Shown here in pieces: positions 8,235 to 22,200 of a DNA stretch of 64,000 nucleotides. The DNA is from Biomphalaria glabrata. Its lineage: Eukaryota; Mollusca; Gastropoda; Planorbidae. The notes beneath the pieces are model-generated. The model did no database searches and was not told the DNA's origin. It saw only the letters and a list, made by a program, of their open reading frames with translations. Position numbers and translations under genes: made by a program. The stretch is from positions 12,025,365-12,089,364 of the forward strand of contig NC_074716.1 in assembly GCF_947242115.1 (NCBI RefSeq). Reading direction: 5' to 3'. The first letter of the stretch is position 1; every line of letters starts with the position of its first letter.

Positions 8235-10197
8235 CCCTCACTTACAAAGGGCACTGAGTTATTTAGAATTAAATTAATGATAAGAATAATGCGATAAACC
8301 AGATTAACCAGTAAGTGGAACTTACGTGTTTTTTTTTAAACCATAATAAAATACGTGTGAATTCATTTGCGTTTAGGTGAATTTTGTATTTATTAATGGA
8401 TTTATTTATTTTTCTCTGCATAATCTCAATTTAACATTTAGGCCTATAAAAAAAAGGAAAAAGATTTTTTAATTTGATTAGGTGTCACACATGTTTAATA
8501 TGAACTTGCAATATTTGCTAAATCCTGGAAATGTAACGTTTCTGAAAGAATTAAATAAAGATATAAATTTAAAAAATACAAACGATGGCAAAATAGCCAG
8601 ACTGAAAAGGCCTACATTCAAATAGAAAAACTAACAGTCAACTCTTTAAAAACTTAAAGCTTGAATTTCTGATTATCAATGGTAAATTATTAAAAACTAA
8701 ATAAACTGAAATATAAGATTTACACTTACAAAAGTAATGTAGTTAGGCCTATATATAGATCTAGCAATAGCAATGACCATGATTTCATACTATCAGTGCT
8801 ATAGTTTCAAAACGTTTGGTTTCCTGTTTGTTTGTTTTTTTAAGGATCTAGTTTTAAAAAAAAGAGATATTTCTTCTATGTTTACCACATATATTAGCTA
8901 TATATAGCTTTAAGTAGTTCGAATTATTTTGTTTTAAAATCTATATGCTTTAATTAATTTGTTCAAAACAAACAAACTAACTATACGCTTGATAATAGTT
9001 GAAGCGATGCATTAAACCTAGAGAGATCTAGATTCAAATTAAGAACTAGATCTATGTATATCTTAACATCTAATGGGACACAACCATCAAGATAAAAATA
9101 CAGAAATACGGTGTATTTGTCAGTTCAGAAAAAAAAAAAAAAGTTTATTATTTGGGCTGAGTCGAAACACATTTATATAGATTATGCCTTTCTGTTCCTA
9201 AGCTCATTTATGTCCAAAGATAGGTTTAGTATCCCTTACATAGCAATGATGGAGGCAATTTGATAAACCTTAACTTTATGAGCTGATCTAACACATGTAA
9301 ACAACAAAGGAACTGATTGGTTTTATTGTGAAATGTATTACTTAAAACGTAGATCTAAATTTTATTGAAAACCCTTGCTTACGAAATTCATTCATCATTA
9401 ATAGATAAGATTATTGTCTTTGCTAATCTTATTTTAGCTCTGTAATATTATTAAAATTCGTGTTGTAACTTGAAAATTTTCTATTTTATTTAGACTGCTA
9501 GAGGCTAGATCTATATAGTTTAGTAGTTGAGTATGCTACTAGATCTATCTTTTCTTAATGTCTAATGTTAATGTCTCTAGAAGTAGAAGAGACTATATTC
9601 TCTAGAAGTTCTACACTAGATCTAGAATCTAGTCTAGATTATTCTTATTCTAGAATCATACTTTTTTAGTTTCATACATACAATAATGAGTAAATAAAGT
9701 AAAGATGATAGATCTACATAAAAAAGCAAAATAATTGCAAAATGAATAGATCTAGATCTAGACCTAAATCTAGTTTCTAGATCTATTTTTCTTGGAAATT
9801 GAAATATTATCAATATAACTAGAGTCTAACTGTCTAGATCTAGTTACAACTGACATCGTCACACTAATCTCTCACAATCTTTCTCTTTTCATTTCGTATG
9901 TTTTTCTTAATTTTTTTTTACCTTCCTATTTTATTTTTATTTCTTACTGAATTTTATTGCTTAAAAATGTAAATGATATTGTTAAAATCAAATTTTAAAC
10001 AAAGGGGAGATTACTGTGATTAACATTTAGTATGAAAATCTCCAATGGTAATGCAGGATAATAATCGTAGACCATAAATTATCCAATGCTGTCAGGCTTA
10101 TTAAATGACCTACTATGTTAACATTATGTTTTGATATGTGCATAGAGTTTGTTTAGATGCTTTTAATTATAAACATTCACCTTTTTTTTTCTTATAG
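8235..10197. other. CEP290 5' flank with TCTAGATC-type palindrome clusters
   Basis: AT-rich DNA between the last MIP-side repeat and the first CEP290 coding exon. From about 8750 to 9860 it is rich in overlapping AGATCT and TCTAGA palindromes, for example GAATAGATCTAGATCTAGAC near 9743. The acceptor CTTATAG at 10191-10197 implies at least one upstream non-coding CEP290 exon here. I could not fix its position, nor a TATA box. Confidence 0.4.
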
Positions 10198-10242
10198 AAT
10201 TTCTGTACTGGGTAGTTGATTTGTCAGAAATTACCTGAAGCA

Positions 10243-13200
10243 ATGGCGCCATTAAATTGGCCAACCATTGAAGCTGTAAATGCCAAGTCACTGTCAGAAG
10301 AGCAAGCTGATGAACTGTTTGGAACACTTAAAGATGTAGGAGTCCTATTCTACTTTTAGCTTAAATTTAGATTTATATATCAATGAACTAATCTTATATA
10401 TACAAATTATATTTAAATAATTAGCTCTAGTTCTTTTGTTTTATTGTGCATTATATAAAAACAAAGTAAATAAAATTGTTTATAATGCAATTATGTAATA
10501 GAAAAGAAAAAAAAAAGATGTATATCAACTTACATGTGTTTTTATTTTAGGGCAAAGTTGGGGATGACTTTGACACAGTTAAGCTGAAAAAATTATTTGA
10601 AGTTTGCCAAGCTGTGATGGTAAACAGAAATCAATTGTTAGAAGATGCCATGACTGAAGCAGAACTTGAAGCCAAAAAAGCCATGAAAAAAGGTACAACA
10701 AAATCTAATGATGTCTTTCAGTAAACATTATCTTAATGAATTAAAATAGCAAAGAGCTAGTAAGCAAGAAATACACTGAGTAAGAAATAGTAGATTGTTG
10801 ACCAAATCAAAAACTTAATCAATAGCAATCAAATTTAAAAACAAAATTTGGGAAAAAATTCAAAGATATTTTAGTTGTCAAGTGTCATCTAGACCATTAT
10901 AATACTTCTAAATAGAACACATCTCAAATAACCTTTGACAAATTAGTTCAGCACATGGCCTGCTCTTTTGGCTTCGACACTAATCCCAGCTAAACTACTA
11001 TCCCCTCTAAAATCAGAGGCTACAGGCTTGTCAACATTGTAAGGTATTTTGTCTAGGACAGGGGTACTATTTGAAACCCCCAAACTGTCTTGCAGTGATA
11101 AGGATAACTCATAAATAAGTGATAACTCATAAAAAAATCAGAAGTCAAGCACACATGGGTGTAGCAGGTGTGTGTGTGTTGAACTTATATGGTGGGGGGT
11201 GGGGAGGAGAACCACTGAAGATGTTGAGACTATCAATTATAGTATACATATCATTTCTTAGGATCACTGTGGCATGTTTCAGAGAGCTACCTTGGGTCCT
11301 GATTCCTAACCTAAGGTCCAGAATGTGCCCCAGGGTATCTAGTTACATTAATTTTCTTTCAAAGCAGAAGTTATGTTACATTAGTAGACTTAAATTGAGC
11401 CAAGACTGAACACTGTCATTTATTTAGTGAATGAAAACTGCATTAGAATAAAAATGCAATGAGCACAAAAAAAATACTATTGCGTAACATTTCTAAATTA
11501 TTTAACCTTGTTTTCTTATTTTGTAATTCATATTACTAAATACAATCCATGATTTGAGCATGAGTATCTAAAAGAATTTTTTGGAGAATAGAAATTAAAA
11601 ACTAATTTCTTGTGTTCATCGCTTGATCTTGATTTTGTTAATTGTAGTTACTTAAGGCTTTTTACTTTGAATTAGGTTTATTATTTAAAATGTCATTTTA
11701 TTTTGTATTTTCTGTTTACTGAATATCATTCTTAGCTCCCTTCTGCATTAAAGTAGTAATGTTTTTTTTTTCTTTTTTTTTCAATACATTAGACATGGTA
11801 ACGAACAATATATACTTTTATTTTTTAGAGCAAGAGTTAAAGAAAGAAATTGAACGAGCTAAAAAAGAGTTAGAAGAAATCAAGGTTGGTCAATACAATC
11901 TTTCTTAAACTTTAGTTATGGAAGGTTTGTTAAAAACTTTGTGCTCACTTTAGAAACCTTATAGTTTTCATATTGTGCCACCTGATATAAAAAAAAATTA
12001 TGTCTCTTTGTGTGTTTGTGTTCAGAAACATGGCCCTAGTGAAGGTGGCTCCAAAGACACGCGCTATCTCAGAGGCCAGCTTCAGGATTTGGAAGAAATG
12101 AATGACAAGCTAAAACTGGAGATCAAAGATTTAAACAGGGATTTGAATAGTGAGAAGAGAGCTGCAGAAAAGGTTGGTTCAGAGTTTGTTTAGTTCTAAT
12201 GACATTTGTTCAATATCTTTATATATGGTATGGGGGATGACTGGAAGAGCTATAAAGATCAATTCAGATACCATTTTGACTTAATGGCATAGAGGAATGC
12301 AGATGGCCCCTGAAAGAGCAGCTAGAGAGGTTATGGGACACACATTAACATTTGAGATCCAAAGTAAAGCCTTTGCCGATGACAATAGCAGGCAGTGAAA
12401 AGAAAATATTTTTCTTAATGGTTTTAGATACCAGTAGCACAAACAATTATATTTATGTAGATATGTAGTTAATGCATTAATATTTTATTTTTATCAAAAG
12501 TCTTTAAATTATTATTACATAAATACATATCAATAAACAGTTATTCTATTTTTTTTTTTTTTACTACTTTTTGAAATCAATATTTATTGCAATTTTTAGA
12601 ATTTTTATTTTGTGAAAGTTGAAACTTTTGATTTCTCTGTTCATTGTAACAGTATAGTGAAAGAATCAATGAACTGGAAAAAGAACTAAAGGAGACAAGA
12701 GAAGATGTAACTATTTACTTTTGATTCGTTTTTTTCATTCAGAATTTGTAAGATTCTACTAAATCCTATATGTTAGTCTCAACTCAACATTTATTTCAGC
12801 AATGGTTAATATCTATTATTTATTGAGTATAAATAGTTTTTATCATTTATAGTGTTGGTGTTGTTTTTTGAGATACAGAAGACTTATGAACTTTGACTTC
12901 TGAATACTTTTAGAATGATCAGATGAGGCAAGACATTAGTGACTACAAGATGCAGATGCAATCTCAAAGAGACAACATTGTTTCCAGAAGAGGGGAAGAT
13001 GCTGAGTTCAAAGAAAAACTGGCCAAGAAGAACAGAGAGTTGGCAGAAACAATGGAAGAGTTACAGGTAATGAATGATTCCCACTAAACGTACATAAATT
13101 ATCAACCCAGCTAAATTGACAACATAGTCACTGGCACCTTTGTTTTAAAACTTGGAGATAATGTTACTTCCAAAAACTTCTAAACATATTATTAATTTCT

Positions 13201-16200
13201 TAGACATTTTCTAAATAGAGTAAAATTACTTTTAAATAGAAATGTATTTGTAAATTACAATAATTAGGCATAAGCTTTAACCAATCTTCTAATAAAAAGT
13301 TGTCAAACAAAAAATGTAATTCTGTATGTTAAAAAATTAGTACAGATTCTACAATTTGAATGCTTCATAATGTTCTGTATGTAGGATATAATATTGACCT
13401 TCTGATTTATTACATAAATATTCTACAATTTGAATGCTTCATAATGTTCTGTATGTAGGATATAATATTGACCTTCTGATTTATTACATAAATATTCTAC
13501 AATTTGAATGCTTCATAATGTTCTGTATGTAGGATATAATATTGACCTTCTGATTTATTACATAAATATTAGAGACTACAGAATGGTCCGGAGAGCCGAA
13601 CCACACAATGATCCATCTTACACCCACGTACAAACCGGTTTTTAAAACAACAATACCCAAAGTACAGTCCATCCAGTCATGGTCTGATGACGCTGTTTTA
13701 CAGCTACAAAGTTGTCTGGAGCTAACAGATTAGGACCGCCCAGACAGATGAACTTACCACAACTGTTAATTTGTACATCCAGTTCTGTGAAAACATGATT
13801 GTACCAAAGAAGAAAATTAAAACATTCAGTAATAATAGACCCCGGATGACCAACATTAAAAATTAACATTCTGTCGTCATCAAGAAGTACTATTTATAAA
13901 GTGCTGGTTATGAGTGTGTATGTGTTTTTCATGTGTGAATGTCATTCGTATGTGCATCTATGTTGTGCATCTATATTGTTATTGTACAGCAGTTACGCTG
14001 AGGTTGTCAATTGTAGTCAAACTGAATTTCCATTTGATTGGATCAATAAAAGTTATCTCATCTTATCTTATATATTACATTTAATAATCTAAATTGTATT
14101 TTAATGTGTTCTATGTTTTTATTATGACAGAACATGACAGATGCCAATGACTTGCTTCAGAAAAGATGTGAGGACCTTCAAAGAAATTTGGAAGAAGCCA
14201 TCACACAGATGGACAGGACTTCAGAAGACTATCTTAAGCTAAAAGTGAGAGAGAAAAAAAAAAATTTTCTTTGAGAATTTTAGGATGAGACTAAAACTGA
14301 GTCAGAAATAACCTAATAGAATAGTTAATAGAAAATTTTGATAGAACACATCAATATTGATGATACAGCCTCATAACATTATACATGCCTAGAAAAGTAT
14401 CCACAAATTCACCACCCTACTGTATAAAAATTATTTATTATTTAATTGTGACCTAGCCAATCCTATGATATTATATATTTTAAAGCTTATATCAACTCAT
14501 TCTGACTAATACAAATATTGTACACATTAATTCTCCCACTTCCCATTCTTAGATCAAGTTGAAACATTGCAAGATTATTTATTGTTGAAGATAATACATG
14601 AATCAATTTTTAAAAATCCAGAATATTGATATATAATGTGCAGTTCTTTCCCTTATATAAACTTTGTTTTTTTATTATTTTTTATTTTTTGCTTGTTAGA
14701 TATTCAAACATTACTTATGATAAAATATTATGACCGAATTCAGACCTTCAATAATAACATTAAGTAAGTGAAATGCAAGGATTGTTTGTAAAGATTTATT
14801 TGGCATGTATTTCATTGCTAGAATGTTCTACAACAAAGTGATGCTGTGACAGATGCTCTGCGGGAAGAAAATGAACTCCTTAAGAACCAAGTTCAAGATC
14901 TCTCAGAACAAGTTCGTTCTAAAGGTGAAGCTGATGATGCAATTATGGTGGCAGTGAATCAAAAAGTAGATGAATGGCAGGTTAGTGCAAGACATTAATT
15001 TAAATAAAAAAGTCTTTTAAAAATAAACAAAACAAAAACATCTAAAAATCTGTTTAAAGCTTAATTCAGCTTTATTTTCTTCCCTCTTTTTCTAAATAAA
15101 CATAAATTTCTTTGTACAAATCAGTATTTTATTGTTTTTAGGAAATAATGCAAGAGAAAGATATTCAAATGGTCAACCTGCAAGATGAGATTTTCAAGTT
15201 GAAAAGTCAGCTGATAGCTGCGAACATGGACTCAGATAAAGCTTCCGTCTCTGCGCTTAGTGAGGTAACAATGAACACACATTAGAACTGTATGAGTCTA
15301 GTATGTCTTGGTATTAAAAGCAACTATTGACAAAATTGACTCAACAGTCTCCTTAACAAAATGAAATTTATAATTAAAAAAACAAGAGTAAATTTTGGTT
15401 GAAAGTAAAATCTTGACTTGCACTAAACTTCAGTTTTAGTTCTGGAGATTTCTTTTTTTAATTGATTTTTAGTGCAGCCAAGTTGTTTATTTTCTGTGTA
15501 TGTTCTGCATGTCAGAATGTCATGTCCATTGTGTGTCCATCATACTTAAACAATGTCCTGTGAGACATGAGACTGTTTAATGTTAGATGAATCTTGTTGA
15601 GTGAAGCCTAGAAAATGAGACTTCAATTGGAGTTATTTTATTATAAGATGATTTATTATTATTGAATATTATTGCTTATTACGCCAACACTTTTTAACAT
15701 TATTGTTTTGAATAATAAGGTATTGAAAGATAAAGATAAGCAAATAGCTGAGCTGACAGAGAAAGTGGACCAATACACCATTGAGATGGAGAAGAATGCT
15801 GCATTGATTGAAGACTTAAACAATGAATTGCATAAAGGTTTGTGAATCATAAAAACCTAAAAGATTCTTTTTTTTATATTTGCACATTTATGTATCATGT
15901 TTAGAGAGTAAATTAAAAGAGAAAAAAAATGCATAAGCATTGGCTGTGCTTCTTTACTGCATTAAATATGTTGACAGAGTGTGAGAGTAGTTGGTTGTAC
16001 AAAAACCAGGGTTTTTCTTCATTGTCTGGCAAGAATTTCAATAGATTTAAGACACCTGAGTCCATTAGTCATAAAATTTAAAATATGAAAGTAATTCCCA
16101 TGGTGAAGTTTTCTGCATGTCACATTAATCATAGCATTTTGTATTTTCTCTTTATATCTGCATTTCATATTTCTTTTCTACTGAATGCTCAACTGCATCT

Positions 16201-19200
16201 ATTTGACATTGTCAGGAAGAGTTGAGCAGAAGGCTCTTGAAACTCTAGGCCAGTGGAACAAACAAAAGCTCTCTCTTCCACCCTGTCTGAACAATAGAGT
16301 TCTGTTTGGGGGAGATCCAAGTAGGTGTCTATTTCCAGTGTCTTGGAAACTCCAGACGCACAGGGCTGGAGTCCAAAGACTGATTACACTGGCAACAACG
16401 TCCAACATTTTCTCTCTATAACCGTGCTGGACTCACCATTTTTTCAAAAACGTATTGCAAGATTGTAAGGGCTCGCTTAGCAACCCTGACCTATGCAATG
16501 AACATCCTCTTGCACCTACTCAGGCAGCCCTACGGGAGTCTTGTTTTGCTACCCTTTTGGTCTAATTGTGTCCTCCTTTTACAATCATCCTTCATCATCA
16601 TCACTCCTTTGAGTTCCTCATGGAACATAGGGCCTCGACAAAAACACGCCACTCTCCACTGTCTCTTGCTAGTGTTTTTATGGTTTCCCAGCTCTTCCCG
16701 GTCTTCTCTGCTTCTTCAAGTACACTGCATCGCCATGTTCTTTTTGGTCTTCCTCTGTGTCTTGTTCCCTAGGGGTTCCACTCTAAGGCCTGCCTAGCTT
16801 TGTTGCTGGTATCTTTTCTAACGGTATGACCAATCCATCTCCACTTCCTCTCTAAGATCAGCACTTCTATATTTTTCTGTCCACTCATCTCCCACAGTTT
16901 GGTGTTTTCTACTTTGTCATACCAGTGTATTTTTAGGATATTTCTCAGGCATCTGTTGATGAAGGTCTGTATTTTTTTTGTTGTGGCTTCAGTTGTTCTC
17001 CATGTTTCAGAACCATACCATAGGACAGCCTTGACATTAGAGTTAAAGATTCTTAGTTTAGTCTTGTTTGAGATGTGAGATTCCCAGGTTGGTTTTAGCT
17101 GTGTAAATGTCTGACGCGCTAGATTTATATGGCGTTTAATGTCTTCATCTGTTCCACCTGATATACTGACTACACTCCCAAGGTATATAAAATTTTCTAC
17201 TTGGTCTATTGTCTGAGAATTCAGTACTATGTCTCCAATTTGTTTATTGTTTACTTTAAGTACTTTTGGGATCCTTGGCATCATGTTTAGGCATGGAATA
17301 TATTCATCCTTCTTCAAAGTCTCTTACACAATGCAAACATGGTTCAACTTAATACTAACAGATTTTAGTTTACAGGAAGTAAAAATCTTATGTAGAACAG
17401 CTGCAGTATTGACATTGATCATGTCTGTGGTCTTTTCTGCTTCTTTATCTGTGTCTAAAACTGTTTTTATATTATTCATATAATATTGTATAATTTTGCC
17501 ATCACAAAGGAGATACAAGACATTGATAACAAAGACAAACAGTCACAAAAACTCTTATGTTCCACTGGCAATCAAATCATTAAATACAATTCAACTATCT
17601 GATATAAACATTTCACATGTAAATCCTGAGTGTATCTGGTGTAAATGTCTATTTTGGTTTTCTGTAGTTATAATGTTTTCTTTGGTGTAATGCACAAATG
17701 GTAAAACACATTTCCTAATGGATAATAAAGATTATTATTATTATCATTATATTTATTTCATTTTTTGTATCTATAATACTTTATTTTGTTCATGAGTTAA
17801 GTAGTTCTTTATGCCAAAATTGTTAATTAGTCTTGTGAGAAAATAACCTGTTGTTATCAAACCTCAGCTCTTTAATGAATGAGTGAACTTTGTTTTTCTC
17901 ACCAGCTGGCTCATCTCAAGGGGACAGAATGCAAACAAAAGTCAGAGAGTTCCAAAATGAAAACAAACTCTTACGAGAGCGACTCCAACAGGCAGAAGCA
18001 GAGAATAAAAAGGTTGTTTTTTTTCTGCCTGATTGCTGGAACTTAAAAGTATTGATTGATTATACTTACAGCAATAGAATTAAAGTCTCTTGTAATTAAT
18101 CTTTATTAATTATGAATGTTATTCAATGTATTTTACAGGCTGACCAAGACTGCAGAGTAAAAGACAAAGAACTGAGTGAGCTGTTAGAGAGAATGAGACA
18201 GTATGAGGCTGTAAGTTCTACGCAAATATATTTTTAGATGATAAATACTTCATGATAACTCTAAAAGTTAGGTTTTTTTCCTATGCTTTCGCTCATTCTG
18301 CTAGATAATTTTACACTCATTTTTTTTTCTTGCCCAGGGAGAGTATGGTTTAGCAGAGGCTGTGAATGAAATTAAAGAAGGAAAAAATCAAGTCAAAATC
18401 AGAGAAAGGTGTGTTATGTGGTTAAAAGAAGTTTTTTTGTTTAACTTCAGCACTGTATTGTTTTTACACTTCTACTGAATATTCTTAAAAATGACAGAAC
18501 TACATAATGCGTTACAAAACGTTAGTAACAAAAATATTATTATTTCAATGTATTCAATTTAGCTGTAAGATTCATTGCAAATCGCCATTTTTTACAATCG
18601 CTTCTATTCCAAATGATTTTTTTGTTTCTGTTAACTAATGAACTTGGCTCTTGTTTCTGTTAACAAATGAACTTGGCTCTTGTTTCTGTTAACAAATGAA
18701 CTTGGCTCTTGTTTCTGTTAACTAATGAACTTGGCTCTTGTTTCTGTTAACTAATGAACTTGGCTCTTGTTTCTGTTAACAAATGAACTTGGCTCTTGTT
18801 TCTGTTAACAAATGAACTTGGCTCTTGTTTCTGTTAACTAATGAACTTGGCTCTTGTTTCTGTAAACTAATGAACTTGGCTCTTGTTTCTGTTAACAAAT
18901 GAACTTGGCTCTTGTTTCTGTTATAATTTGTTTGTCTTTTCTTCCATACACTTTCAAGCTGATTTTCTATTTGACTTGTATTCATTGTCCTTTCTTCATT
19001 TGACTTGCCAGAGAGATTGAAGAGCTAACTCAGTACATCAACAAAGCTGAACTGAAGATCAATGAACTGCTGGATGAGAATGAAGAACTCCGATACAAAC
19101 TTGGCATGGACCCCAAGGCTCCAATGGACTTGACAGAGTTTAGAAAGAACAAAGCAATCAGGCAGGAGGAAATGAAAGCCTTGAACTTTACTCTCCAGAG

Positions 19201-22200
19201 AGAGGTTGGTCTCTTTAGAACCTTTTATTTTGATATGGATGTGTTCTCAATACTGTTAAACACCATCAAGCTATTAACTCTTTCTCTCCTAATCAACGAT
19301 ACCATGATTGATTTGACCTCATTCAATTAAATTAATGTTTAATATTATAAACTTGACTTTGTATTATATAAAAAGAGCATGCATTTTCTTTTAATTCTAT
19401 ACCAAATACAACATTTTCTTAAAACAAACAACAAAGCAATTGAAGCTTAATCATAACAGGGTAGGGAGATAGTAAGTGAGATAGTAATGAGCAAAATGTA
19501 GAATTTCTTCTAAACATGGACAAATAATAACGGAAAGAAAGAGTTAATGTAATATTTACCAATGCATGTTAATTGTATGTCTTTCAAGGTTTTGAGTTCA
19601 GAATCACTGTAGAATCTGATTAATCAAAACATGTTATATAATAAATTAAGGATTGTGTCTTCATTCTTAGGATTGATAAAACTAGAAAATTAAAACAATT
19701 GAGATCTCAGTAAGGGGAAAAGGGGAGGGGTAGGAGCTTAATAAACAGCTATTTCTGATAAAAAGTATGGTATGCTGGTAAATGAGGATTGAGAAACAAC
19801 TTTGATATCATTGTCTCACACAGATTGAAATGTTAGAAGAAGAAAGAGTAGCAGATAAAAAGAAGATTCGAAAACTAGCTCAACAGCTTGGTCAGAGGTA
19901 ACTCATTCTTTTGAAAGGTTTTTTTTACAAGTAAGATTTGTAATTTTTAATCTGGAAATGAAAGTCCAAATGTGAGCATGTTAACATCCATAACTTGCTA
20001 TTCTACTTTGAGTTATTGTGTTAGTTTCAGATTTGAAGCTGAAAATCAGTGAGATCAAAGAAATATTTTATTTTTTTATTTTCTATGAAAATTTGTTCAT
20101 TTGTTGTATCGGTTATTTCTTTACAGTTTTTGTTTTTGTTTAATGAAGTTCTGCTACTTAAGAAAATGTAAATTAATTGTATTATGTATGTATATATAAG
20201 GAATAGATATAGTACTAAAATTTGAGCGCTCAATTATTTTATTTCGTTTATTTTTATTTGTACTTAAATGCAAATTGAATTTTGTCTGTGAATCAGTAAA
20301 AGATAATGGTTGGAACAAGATTAATACAGAATATTTAAATTGATGTTTTAAGATAATAATAATGAAAAAACAAAGATTTGGATGAAATATTACTCTTGAC
20401 GTTATGATGAATTTGATTCTGTGACTGTTGAACAGGGCTGTGGCTCTTGGTCTCACTGCAGAGGATATGTTGGCTGTGCAGGACTACACAGAAACTCTCA
20501 AAGCTAAAAGGCAAGTTCAAGACGAGCAGCAGTCAGCAGCAGTTATCATTAGACAACAAGTGCAGAAAGAAGAGAGTATGATAAGGGTCAGTGACATCTA
20601 TGTTTCAAGCTCAATATTTTACGAATCAAAACTTATAAATATTTGAATGTATGTTTAAATTAGAAAGCGTTGAATTTATTGTTCATTTTTGTGAGGAGAT
20701 TTCTCCATCCTGTGACAAGTACTTTTACCATTTCAAAATCATTGCTAGCAGATATAATGAGGTCCATCCAACACTTATAGACATATGAGATACTAACTTT
20801 ATTTTATAATTTTCTTAGATTTGGATGTCAATAGTTTTGCCTTAAGCAACAACATTTTTGCTGTAAGCCTCTTTATTTCTTTGGTGATAACATAACGATG
20901 TGTGATTTTTGCTGCCCATATTTATTGTTTTTGCATTATTGTACTACTATGAATGACTAAAGAGCAGGATGACAGATTTAAACATACAACTGCTTCAAAC
21001 CTTCCATTTTTTTATATAATTTCAACAATACATTTATTTTCCATAGTTAAACTGTTGTCATAATTAGTGTATTTTTGTACCGTTAAATATGTTCTTACTT
21101 GTAATAATAAAATTCAGTAGTTCCAAGTTCTCATTTAAATTAATTTGACTTCAAAATGAATAAACACAGAACAATCCAGGAATAGCCATTTTCAACAATA
21201 AATCCAAATGAATAAGTTTGCAAACCCATATCATAATTTAGAATCACAGAATTATTTAATTAGGCCTAAACTATTTTGATTAATTAAACAAACCAAATCT
21301 CTTAATTTTTTTTTACTAAATTGCATCCTTCTTTATAGTGTTTACCAAGCCGAGCCAATAGTAGATACAAATCTATTAAAACTGTTTCTTAGCAAGCACC
21401 TAAGAAGTAAAAGGAACCTGTGTATGAAATTTTATGCAATTCCATTAGGTAGTTTTAGAGACTCTCTTGATAGATCAGTCAATGAATCAGTCAGTTGTAT
21501 TTTTGCATTTATATATATACATTTATCTTGCAATGAAAAATTCTTTTCTTTTTCTACTCACTTGCATTCATTCTAAAGCGCATGACATCACTAGCATTTT
21601 TTTCCCTTCTTATTACCATAGTAGCTGGTGATTTCCCTTTTCTCTTGCCATTCTCTATGTTAATTAAATATGAAATGTTTTAAAATATTTTTTCAATGAA
21701 CTCCCATGATTTTATGTAGTTTACAAAAAAGCAATGAAATGTGTTTGGTGTTTTATACTTAGGGTAAAGAATGGGACAAAGATTACAAAGAAAATGTTGC
21801 TGAGCTTCACAAGCTGGAGGTCCAAGTGGCAGAGCTGAGAGCTCAGAACCAACAGTTGAACAAAGACAATGAAAATCTGGAAGCAGGGTTTAAAGAGGTC
21901 ATGCAGGCTCTGCAGAAGGGAGCAACAGAAAGTCAAGGTAGGAATAGCTGTTTAACTTTTTTTTTATCTATACACATCATATGTGTACACATTCAGTGTG
22001 TGATGAGGAAAAATAAGATGTTGAACTCAAATCTGTATTTAGTTCAATCTTGTATTGTGTAATGCACATCATCATCATTTCACTACCCTACTAGCTAGTG
22101 TCCTTTTCAAATCTATGACTAAAAAAGAAAACTCACACCACTTAGCAGTTGTAAGACAATGCTGCTACATATAAAGTTGATTTCTCAACACAGTTTCACT

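Larger units (their letters stand above)
10198..18408 (+). other. CEP290: CEP290 exon map, exons 1-13
   Basis: Exon 1 begins after the acceptor at 10197 and codes from 10243. Coding coordinates: 1, 10243-10335; 2, 10551-10692; 3, 11829-11884; 4, 12026-12172; 5, 12653-12706; 6, 12914-13066; 7, 14131-14244; 8, 14822-14980; 9, 15142-15264; 10, 15720-15837; 11, 17906-18012; 12, 18139-18210; 13, 18338-18408. All use GT donors and AG acceptors, and the running codon phase closes at each junction. Exon 10 ends in the conserved IEDLNNELHK. The 2-kb intron after it carries a LINE fragment in antisense. Confidence 0.9.

Noticed and set aside
16498-16797. Two overlapping + strand open frames of 68-99 codons
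   Set aside because: They are the reverse strand of the LINE coding region and its 3' end.
18624-18923. CRISPR-like array (repeats of about 28-29 bp)
   Set aside because: Units are directly contiguous with no spacers, in an intron of a eukaryotic gene. The same holds at 34915-35395 and 45691-45830.
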